A stretch of DNA of 64,000 bases, from contig JAGVVL010000009.1 in the NCBI GenBank assembly GCA_018287875.1, forward strand, positions 4,464,001 to 4,528,000, in the 5' to 3' direction. How positions within the stretch are numbered: position 1 is the first letter of the stretch; each line of letters opens with the position of its first letter. The position numbers were made by a program, and so were the translations under genes. Under the pieces are notes generated by a model. That model was not told where the DNA came from. It saw only the letters and a program-made list of their open reading frames with translations, and made no database searches. Below are positions 56,265 to 64,000 of this stretch, piece after piece. This DNA is from Nigrospora sphaerica (lineage: Eukaryota; Ascomycota; Sordariomycetes; Amphisphaeriales; Apiosporaceae).

Positions 56265-57954
56265 TCGGTGTGAGGGGGAGGGTTGGCAGTTGGCAGTGGA
56301 TCGAGGTAGGTCCGCTTCTTCCCTTGTTGCGTCGAAAAATCACGCTCAGCTTCGGCTTAGTTCCTGCGAGAATCAGCTTCCGAGTTACTGGCGGTAGGGC
56401 CAAGCTATCTTGTTGTCGGGGGAATGGCGCAGGAACCAAGATGTGAATATGTCCCCTCTAACCTGCTGTGCATACGTTTCAGGAAATCCATGAATTGAAA
56501 TTTTACGTTTGGGGGTGTTATATCAGGTAGTAATCGTCATGACGCTCGGATAAGCGGACTTCCATCGCCATCGTGTTTCTTCTGCTTAGACAGCGGATCC
56601 GGAAAAAGCAGAGCGGCAGGGTGGGCCTCAGCTGAAAAGACTAGTGGTGGCAATAAAACCCGAGCGGGGGGCGCTGCGGATGGCGAAGCAATTTCGGGAC
56701 AGCACACAGAAACACTTTTCCTTTGTTCTGACGCGGAGCCGCGTCGTGATCTACGTATCCGTCCTCGAATTGGTCCTTTGCATTCAGCTTGATTAGGACT
56801 GTCATCCCAGTAGTCCGTGTAATTAATTAGAGTTTTTTTTTCTTTGGCGCATAGGCGGGACGGCAGAGCTCTCTGAATCTGGGCTTTCAGCTGCTACCTG
56901 CTCAATTGAGTTGGCTTGTATTGAAGTACTCAAGTGATTGTCTCTCAGCCGCAGCTTTAGCCGCTTGTAAACACAATCGTCGGAATGAATGGGTCTTGCA
57001 GATGATCATCTGCCACGACAGAAACCGAAAAGCTTTGTAACATAGCTTTCTGCCTGACGGGCAGTAGCATTACTCTACGGTGCAATCGAACAGGGAAAAT
57101 GCTGCGCGTGCAGAGTGTGAATCCACACCGGCATACGCGCTATTAGTGTAGATCTCCGAGCAGCACAGCAAGACATGGAACTCGGCCAATCACAAGCCGT
57201 CAAAGTTTCAGTTTTAGAGAGGTGCTCACCCATTACGTACAATGGGCAGCGGGTCACAATTCCGATTTTAATCATACGCCGCGGAAACCGCCAGACTACA
57301 AATGCTGGTGTTTTAGTGACCATGCTAGCCGCTAAAACTTCAAAACTCTATTATGTGACATGGTTTATCCAGGCTGGCTCTGAACCAATTGGGAACATTG
57401 CTGGCACTGTCGCACGAGCCTATCTAAGATGTTGTTACATACCTCGCTGCCGCTCTCTCGGGGGCATTGTTATCACGATCTGAACCTACACGCTACTGTT
57501 TTACGGCTTCTAGTAAAGTTGCGGCTGGAGGAACCCTCAAGAGATATATCCGTATGGCATGTGCCGCGGGCTAGGTATTATTGAATTCGAAGTACTGCAT
57601 GAGCTCATCGATGTACATCTTACGGCGCAGATAGTTTATCTCGCATTCGCATGGTTTATTTAAGTACTATCATACGACACACTCTCAATCATCGTCCGCG
57701 CAGCACATTTTACCCCTATGACGGTGTATAGCAAACCACTATCGGTATATAAGCAAATTCAAGGAAACTGACTGCGTATTAAGCGTATGGTTCTATCTGC
57801 TATCGGAAAATCTAAGAATTAAAATCCAAACAAAAAATCTATAAAGTGACTTTTAAGTAAGAAAAAGGAGGGCAGTTGTGGTCAAGTGAAAATGATAAGG
57901 CAGACGCAAGCACCCAAGACGCGTGTGTCAGGCTATACATGTCGCAGGTCGAAC
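56265..57954. other. Intergenic with a possible gene relic
   Basis: No complete gene. A minus-strand scrap at about 57655-57570 reads CECEINYLRRKMYIDELMQY and ends in a stop, like the C-terminus of a lost gene. The 57175-57483 open frame on plus is unrecognised. Confidence 0.4.
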
Positions 57955-59520
57955 TCAAGATGATTCATACTTCAACTCGATCTTGTCGTTCACCACACGC
58001 GCATTGAACCACTCGACCACGCTTACTTTGCCTAGCGGAGTGGCGCCCTCGAGCGTGCCGCTCCGCGCCACCTCCCTCATGCACCAGTAGAGCTCCGCCG
58101 AGGCCAGGTTCCTAGCGATGCATCCTCTTGCACCCATGCCGAAAGGCATGCAGTCGCGGTTCATAATCTCGAGCTGCTCCGGGCCGGCGTCGAGCCACCT
58201 CTCGGGGCGGTAGGTCATCGGGTTTGGGAACACGGCGGGGTTGTGATGGAGCTCCCACATGGAGCAGCCAACGTGAGTGCCGGGCGGGAAGTAGTGGCCG
58301 TCAAAGACCCAGCCGGACTTGGGGACAACACGCACGAGCCTCGTCGGGTTCGCCATAGCTAGGCGAAGACCCTCAGTAATGACAGCGCGGAGCACAGGGA
58401 GAGTCTCTGGGTTGGCCTTGGGGTCGCTGGCGTCGACCTCGCGCCGGAGGCGGGCCAGCATGTCGGGGTGGCCAGAAAGGCAGTGCATCATGAAAGCCAG
58501 GTTCATGGGCGTCGAGTCAGTCCCGGCAAAGATAAGGTCCTTGCAATGGGCGTGAATTTCGGCTGGGGAGAAGGAGGCTGATAGGAGGCGGGTCTGGAAC
58601 GTTCCAACGTCCGGGACTTTGCCTTCAACCAACGGCAGCTGCTCAGCTTGGTCAACGACGCCCCAGACAAAGTCATCGACCTTCTTCTGGCTGACAAGCG
58701 CCTCGTGGTCGGGGGACACGGTATCACAGAGCCAGTTAACCCAATTGAAGACGCCGCGCTCAAGATACCACAAGCGGCCAATAGAGGCGAACGCATGAAC
58801 GAAGGCCGAAGCCGTGAGCTGCGGACCCTTGGAGCTCTTCGGCTTGGCCGCACCGACCAGGTCCTCGTCGCACCCGCCGTAGAGGGTTCCAAACAGATAC
58901 TCGCTGATGATATCGATGGCCAAGCCCCGGGTAACGTTAAGGATGTCGACCGTGCCCGTCAGATCGCCCTCGCGCTGAGAGGCCCGCGACTTCTCCCTCT
59001 CCAGACGCGCCACCATCCGCTTGCTGCATGAATCAAAAACATCGGCGCCCCGACGCAGTGCCGCCGAGCTGAAGATTGGTGACATGGCCCGCGCCCGCGG
59101 GGTGCGATAGTCTGGGTCGGTGGCAGAGAAGACAGTAGCGTGCCCGTCAATGTCGAAGTTGCGGTAGAAGTCAGGCTTAAGGAACCCCTGGCCCGCAGTG
59201 TTCGTCGTGGGCGAGCCCGTGTAAATTTCGTGGAGGGCCCGGCCAGACTGGATGTGAACCGAGTTGGGACCGGAGCGGACGATGTTGCCATAACGGCCAT
59301 GTTCGATATGGAGTTGGGAGCATTCTTTCCCGATGTTGGAGTAGTAAATCAACCATAACGAAGAGACCTTAGCGAGAAAAGGCCCTGGAACATTGTACAG
59401 TGGGTGCAAAGGTGAGAGGCGGTAGGCAATCTTGATACCGACGCTTCCAAGCACTAAGAGTGTCGCCAGGAGGTATAGATCGGGGGAAAGCAGGACGGAG
59501 AGATATGCGTGTAGAGCCAT
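57955..59520 (-). CDS. Cytochrome P450 monooxygenase
   Basis: Intronless. The reading frame is open from 59577 (540 residues), but the Met at 59520 (521 residues) is preferred. It directly starts the membrane anchor (MALHAYLSVLLSPDLYLLAT), and a TATAAG at 59596-59591 lies too close to 59577. Landmarks in order: proline-rich hinge LYNVPGPFLAKV; oxygen-binding I-helix FAGTDSTPMN; EGLR of the ExxR triad; RPERWLDAG; haem loop FGMGARGCIARNLA with ligand Cys467. The usual Gly two residues after the Cys is Ala, as in several fungal P450 families. It should be an ER-anchored monooxygenase using a P450 reductase; the substrate is unknown. It is divergent from the NMO gene and downstream of MATE, suggesting joint detoxification or biosynthesis. 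Confidence 0.93.
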   Translation of the reverse strand: MALHAYLSVLLSPDLYLLATLLVLGSVGIKIAYRLSPLHPLYNVPGPFLAKVSSLWLIYYSNIGKECSQLHIEHGRYGNIVRSGPNSVHIQSGRALHEIYTGSPTTNTAGQGFLKPDFYRNFDIDGHATVFSATDPDYRTPRARAMSPIFSSAALRRGADVFDSCSKRMVARLEREKSRASQREGDLTGTVDILNVTRGLAIDIISEYLFGTLYGGCDEDLVGAAKPKSSKGPQLTASAFVHAFASIGRLWYLERGVFNWVNWLCDTVSPDHEALVSQKKVDDFVWGVVDQAEQLPLVEGKVPDVGTFQTRLLSASFSPAEIHAHCKDLIFAGTDSTPMNLAFMMHCLSGHPDMLARLRREVDASDPKANPETLPVLRAVITEGLRLAMANPTRLVRVVPKSGWVFDGHYFPPGTHVGCSMWELHHNPAVFPNPMTYRPERWLDAGPEQLEIMNRDCMPFGMGARGCIARNLASAELYWCMREVARSGTLEGATPLGKVSVVEWFNARVVNDKIELKYESS

Positions 59521-59590
59521 GCTGACGTTGCGCCGTAACGAAGCTGGTGTTTGGCAATGGATATCACTATTGCACACAGGTGGTATGGCC

Positions 59591-59596
59591 GCTTAT
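59591..59596 (-). promoter_or_regulatory. TATA element of the P450 gene
   Basis: Minus-strand TATAAG, about 71 bp before the Met at 59520 and 14 bp before the alternative Met at 59577, which supports the downstream start. Confidence 0.4.
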
Positions 59597-61021
59597 ATGG
59601 GCATCGGACATGCTCTCTCCATGGGTTGCTTTTGCCTCTCTTCTCACTATCTACAAAGGCTCTAATTTCTCTAATGTCTCCCAATAATTTGCAGTGTTTC
59701 GTTTTTCTTTCTCGCTCAGGGCGGAACAAAAAAGTAGGTGAAGAAAAGATCTTCGAGCTGGTCAAGGCTCTGGTAAAGGTGGCGGAGAACAATCTTGAAG
59801 TTCACCGTCTCCTATAGCGAGGGACAATATAGCGGCCCATGAGAGCTGCCATTGCCAGCTGTGGCCGAATGTGATTGTACATGCAGCCAACCCAGATGTA
59901 CAATCTGCCTCACAAATCAAGAACCTATTCCATTTACTCTCGCCTCCACCACCTGAATTCCCTAGGGGCGTCTAACCGGCCTGTACGTCGGGAAATGGAG
60001 TTTTACGCACTGATTAACATTGGCAAGAAAGCATACATGCCAAGCTGAAGCTTCCAGTATCGCTTAGGTAACCACACGTTACTTTTTCTTTGCCTTTCGT
60101 TTCCCGCGCAGCTCAATGTGATTTTTACAGTCGCCATCGAGGTTCAGCTCGCAAGATTTACGACAGCATGCTGATCATGCCCCTAAATGGTCCACCGCTG
60201 CTCCTATGCGTACACGGCTCAAGATGACGGATACTAAGGAAGTGGCCGTAGCCGTGGCGGCTCGGCTCGCCGATGCACGACACAGCACACGGCCTGACCA
60301 CATAATTGGCTTCGGCTGCTCCCGTGCAGGCACGGCACGGGCTGGTACCGTCACGGGATCGGGGCGACGCGGGCTTGGTGTGACGTGTAATCAAGGCGGC
60401 ACGGAAGAAATGGCAAATCATAAGTGCGGCACAGAATAGAGGCTAGCCAACAAGCAAGAACCCGAAAAGATTTCACCATCCTTTTACTATAGCGCATATG
60501 CCCACAAGTGGCGGTGTATTGGTTTGGGAAGTTGTTTGGAACTCGCGTGGCCAGTTACAACCTGGTGATGAGACCAACTTGCCAGCGGTGAGGGTTTAAA
60601 AGCAAAGACAGCCACGCCACCGCCAAGATTCCAGCTGCGCTGTTCGGCGCCACAATCACGGGTATCCAAAGACAGCGCCTGAAAGACACTCGATACTTCC
60701 AGTGCATTCAGGGTCCAACTAGGTATCCAGAGATGTGCACAGGAGTGTAGCTTTTCGTCTTTGTGTTATGCCGCCAAACGTCACGAATGCGTGTGATGGC
60801 ACTCTACGTAGCTCATGAGTTGGTCACACGACAGATCTCAAGTGCTACCAAATTCCATATAATTGGGAAAAGTCCCACCAGTCTCGCAATTCAGTTTTTC
60901 ATCATTCGGTACTCTCATATCCAGCCGTTGGCTAACAAAAGTCAAATCTCTTACCACCAGCTTCATCCTCAGTAAACACACATTTCAACTAGCAACGCTC
61001 CCTAGGCGATCCTGATTCAAA
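59597..61021. other. Intergenic, shared divergent promoter region
   Basis: 1.4 kb between the divergent P450 and NMO genes. No gene or RNA was recognised; it may carry regulatory sites for both. Confidence 0.5.
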
Positions 61022-62080
61022 ATGTCTCAAGAAGGCTTCAACACGATCAAATCCTATCTGCCATGGATCCAAAGCCCCCTCGTCATCAATGCACCGATGG
61101 GCGGCTTTGCCGGCCCAAAACTCGCCTCTGAAGTCACCTTTGCGGGCGGACACGGCCAAATCGGGTCTATGAGCAAGCCCAAGAAGCTCGAGGAGCAGCT
61201 CAAGAAAGCCCGTCAGACTTTCAAGGACCACGACTACTACAAGTCAACGGGGATGTTGCCCATCAGCGTTGGCTTTTTGATGTATATCGGCGGCCTTGAG
61301 AAACTCTTGCCCCTCATCCGCGAGTACAAGCCCGCGGTCGTCTGGCTCTTTGCGGCCGTCACCCTCGAAGACTACGTGCCCTGGTCGGCGCAGATGCGTG
61401 AGGCCTCCCCCAAGAGCAAGATCTGGATCCAGACAGGGTCGGTCAAGAACGCGCTGTGGCTGGGCCACCACGCCAAGCCGGATGCGCTGGTGATCCAGGG
61501 CCACGACGCCGGCGGACATGGCTACGAAGTCGGCGCGGGCATTATCAGCCTGCTTCCCGAAGTAGTCGACGCCTTCTCGACGTCGGGTCTAAGGCACATT
61601 CCCCTCCTCGCGGCGGGCGGCATTGCTGACGGGCGCGGAGTGGCTGCGGCCCTGTCGCTCGGTGCGGCGGGCATTGTCATGGGCACGCGCTTCCTGGCTG
61701 CGCCCGAAACCAAGGTGCACGCCCAATTCCATGACAAGGTCATCACAACAAGTGACGGTGGCCAGTTGACCGTCAAGACCAAGGTCTTCGACGCGTACAA
61801 CGGACCTAACGAGTGGCCCCACCGTTTCGACTCCCGCGGCCTCATCACGCCTACCTACCTCGAGCATGCTGACGCCGTAGAGCTGGCTAAGATTGAGGGT
61901 CTCCACGGCGAGGGCGTTATTATGTCCCCCGAGCAGATGGGTAAGAAGTATGCCGTGCTCTGGATGGGCACAGCTGTCGGCCTTGTCCGGAAGAGTCAGC
62001 CGGCCCGGGAGATTGTCAAGGAGGTTCGAGAGGGGACTAAGAAGGCATTAGCTGTCGCCAAGGCCTACACTGATCTGTAG
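61022..62080 (+). CDS. Nitronate monooxygenase (2-nitropropane dioxygenase family)
   Basis: Intronless, 352 residues, the usual family length. An FMN-dependent TIM barrel: IQSPLVINAPMGGFAGPKLA at the N-terminus; GHDAGGHGYE with the conserved catalytic-type His166; AAGGIADGRGVAAALSLGA and GIVMGTRFLAAPE for FMN phosphate binding. The family oxidises alkyl nitronates such as propionate 3-nitronate to carbonyl products and nitrite, using O2, in the cytosol. No signal peptide. The ATG is preceded by an A-rich context (CAAAATG). The neighbours (P450, MATE and carboxylesterase) fit a role in detoxifying or tailoring a small molecule; this is inference. Confidence 0.94.
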   Translation: MSQEGFNTIKSYLPWIQSPLVINAPMGGFAGPKLASEVTFAGGHGQIGSMSKPKKLEEQLKKARQTFKDHDYYKSTGMLPISVGFLMYIGGLEKLLPLIREYKPAVVWLFAAVTLEDYVPWSAQMREASPKSKIWIQTGSVKNALWLGHHAKPDALVIQGHDAGGHGYEVGAGIISLLPEVVDAFSTSGLRHIPLLAAGGIADGRGVAAALSLGAAGIVMGTRFLAAPETKVHAQFHDKVITTSDGGQLTVKTKVFDAYNGPNEWPHRFDSRGLITPTYLEHADAVELAKIEGLHGEGVIMSPEQMGKKYAVLWMGTAVGLVRKSQPAREIVKEVREGTKKALAVAKAYTDL

Positions 62081-63037
62081 TACTGAGCAGATGGAGCGAG
62101 TAAACTGGTCAGCCCGGTCGGGCATGTCAGGAGCTTGCTTGTGATTAAGGAACAACGGAATCTTCAATGGAAAGACTCGACCAAGAACATCGAACAGCAC
62201 ATTTAGCCCTTACGTGACCTACTTGATTTGCCACGTCCTTTCACGTCACATAATCACCCATCACACCTGGTGGCCAAGATGCGAATTATAGCGCGTCACT
62301 ACCTATACTTTAGAGTCTCAGATGAGACTTGTTACCTAGAGCGTTCCGTACAGGCTGTGCCGTACCCAAAGTGTGGCTTAAGTCTCTTTGAGCCTCCCTT
62401 TCTGTGACGCTGTTTTTTGATTGGTCAGAGTAGGCTACAAAACTAAAATCCGCATTTCCTGTGCCTGTTGGGATAGGAGTCTCCAGGAGGCGGAGAGTGG
62501 GCACTGTCGGAACCTGTGCCTACTCCGAAGTGAAGAAACTAAATAATGTGAGAGCCCTTCATAGCGTCTCAGGGAATCGTAGCGAACATCTGCGACGTCC
62601 GCTCTAATATTAACGCACCCTCCCATACCTGCAGTCGCACGTCATTGAGGCGCCGATGATAGTACTAGGAGCTGGTTAAGGATTCCAAGTTGTGGTTCAT
62701 GTCCAAGACGACGATAACGGCGTGATTCTCCGATACTAGCGACGTGGAGCGCCCATATTTCCGGTGCTAAACTGTAGCCACAATGCCGGAAGGATCAGGA
62801 ACCTTGAAGGTGTAATAGCACCTTCTCGATTAGGAACGTAGATGGGGTTCAAAGTACATCGGTTTGCGGGGACGAAGGATTGTCAGTAATTAGCCCAACT
62901 TGGCAAGGGGGGTTCCCCAGTTGGCGATAAGAGAATGAGTGTCTGCGGACTACATAAGTGCAGCGCCACCCCTTCCTACGAAGCAGTCTGCACATGTACG
63001 CACAGCGGTTGTGCTACGGGTTATTGAGCTGCTCAAG
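62081..63037. other. Intergenic with a dispersed repeat copy
   Basis: Holds copy B of the dispersed repeat (62279-62476) and presumably the carboxylesterase promoter (TATA-poor; TACATAAG near 62952). No gene. Confidence 0.5.
62279..62476 (+). repeat. Dispersed repeat, copy B
   Basis: Partner of 31157-31353 in the same orientation. Roughly four in five bases match by eye, with a mix of transitions and small indels. Not coding. Confidence 0.85.
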
Positions 63038-64000
63038 ATGAAGCGCGCAATCTTCACTCTCCTGGCACTGGCGACGGATGCCGTCCTTTACCAAGAGGCC
63101 GACAACTGCACCAGCTCGGACCAGCTCACCGTCCAAACCTCGACGGGCACGTTCACCGGGCTCATCGACCCCGAGTTCCCGCACACGCGCCAATTCCGCG
63201 CGATCCCCTTCGCCGAGCCCCCGGTGCTGTCACGTCGCTGGCAGCCGCCGCAGAAGCTCGCGGCATCGCCGGGCGAGCGCCACGACGCCACGCGGTTCCC
63301 GCCGTCGTGCCCGCAATTCGTCTCGGCGGTGCCGTCCTTCTGGAACGGTGACTACACGCGCGGCAACACGATCTACAACGGCGACCAGAACGACACATCG
63401 GGCCTCGTGGGCGAAGCCACGTCCGAGGACTGCCTGTACCTGGCGGTGTGGGCGCCGACGGCCGGCGCCGCCGCAACGCCCCGGCCCGCCGCCGGCCTGC
63501 CTGTGCTCTTCTTTATGACGGGCGGCGGCTTCATCATGGGCGGCATCGACATCCCGTGGCAGATGCCGACGGGTTGGGTCGAGCGGTCGCAGGCGCACAT
63601 AGTCGTCACCATCAACTACCGCCTCAACGTCTTCGGCTTCCCGAACGCGCGCGGCCTCGCAGGCGGCCCGCAGAACCTCGGCATCCTCGACCAGCGCGCC
63701 GCCCTCGAGTGGGTCCGCGACAACATCGCGGCCTTCGGCGGCGACCCGGCCCGCATCACGCAGTGGGGCCGGTCGGCCGGCTCCATCGCCGCCGACGTCC
63801 ACGCCTACGCCTTCGCCAACAACCCCATCGCCCAGGCGCACATCCTGCAGTCGGGCACCATTTTCTCGGGCGCCAAGATCCAGGACCCGACATACTCCAA
63901 CTTCAGCTTTGTGGCGCGCCACTTCGGCTGCGCATCCGCCTGCGACGAGGACGGGGCGGCTGAGCTGGCCTGCATGCGCCGGGTGCCGTTCGCGCGGCTC
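63038..64000 (+). CDS. Type-B carboxylesterase/lipase, 3' truncated by window end
   Basis: Frame open from the ATG at 63038 to the last base (321 codons). Family members are usually 530-580 residues, so about 40 percent is missing. Residues 1-16 look like a short signal sequence (MKRAIFTLLALATDAV). Type-B landmarks: FRAIPFAEPP, SEDCLYLAVWAP, the oxyanion-hole MTGGGFIMGG, NYRLNVFGFP, ALEWVRDNIAAFGGDP, and the nucleophile elbow WGRSAGS (Ser246 in G-x-S-x-G). The Glu and His of the triad would lie beyond the window. Probably secreted; hydrolyses carboxylic esters. Two close Cys (CASAC) may form a disulfide. Same strand as the NMO gene. Confidence 0.92.
   Translation, partial: MKRAIFTLLALATDAVLYQEADNCTSSDQLTVQTSTGTFTGLIDPEFPHTRQFRAIPFAEPPVLSRRWQPPQKLAASPGERHDATRFPPSCPQFVSAVPSFWNGDYTRGNTIYNGDQNDTSGLVGEATSEDCLYLAVWAPTAGAAATPRPAAGLPVLFFMTGGGFIMGGIDIPWQMPTGWVERSQAHIVVTINYRLNVFGFPNARGLAGGPQNLGILDQRAALEWVRDNIAAFGGDPARITQWGRSAGSIAADVHAYAFANNPIAQAHILQSGTIFSGAKIQDPTYSNFSFVARHFGCASACDEDGAAELACMRRVPFARL

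Noticed and set aside
57175..57483. 102-codon plus-strand open frame
   Set aside because: No homology recognised, no promoter or intron signals.
1..64000. CRISPR arrays, bacterial operons, rRNA genes
   Set aside because: None present; the spliced genes and families are fungal.

Overview
This window is nuclear DNA of a filamentous ascomycete, most likely a Sordariomycete (Hypocreales-like). The evidence is short introns with GTNNGT donors, CTRAC-type branch points and CAG/TAG acceptors, GC-rich codon use, fungus-specific families (GH17 cell-wall glucanase, fungal rhodopsin-domain protein, G1-peptidase-like protein), and transposons carrying CpA-to-TpA stop codons typical of RIP. Species cannot be read from the window. 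All intron-exon models were spliced by hand.

Left arm (1-27 kb, GC-rich): a deleted P450 relic; a secreted GH17 glucanase; a four-exon multi-pass membrane protein; an MFS monocarboxylate-type transporter; a broken medium-chain reductase; an APC amino-acid/choline-type permease; a rhodopsin-domain membrane protein converging on a GNAT acetyltransferase. Long GC-rich intergenic stretches carry many spurious open frames.

Middle (28-36 kb): a minus-strand run of secreted-protein genes. These are a G1 (eqolisin)-like protein that appears to lack catalytic residues, a two-exon precursor with three repeats separated by Lys-Arg sites (a Kex2-processed repeat or RiPP-type precursor), and a three-exon, eight-cysteine small secreted protein. 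The last two are visible only after splicing.

Transposon island (36.2-53.3 kb, AT-rich): a 17-kb block bounded by about 55-bp terminal inverted repeats flanked by TA. Inside are a decayed pogo/Fot-type transposase, a 413-bp foldback element, a Tad-type LINE (minus strand), two inverted LTR-like fragments, and a full-length Ty3/Gypsy chromodomain element with near-identical 324/328-bp LTRs and an internal 14-bp minisatellite.

Right arm (54-64 kb): MATE efflux transporter, intact P450, nitronate monooxygenase and a type-B carboxylesterase cut by the window end. Together they look like a small detoxification or specialised-metabolism group. A roughly 200-bp dispersed repeat occurs both here and in the 31-kb intergenic region.
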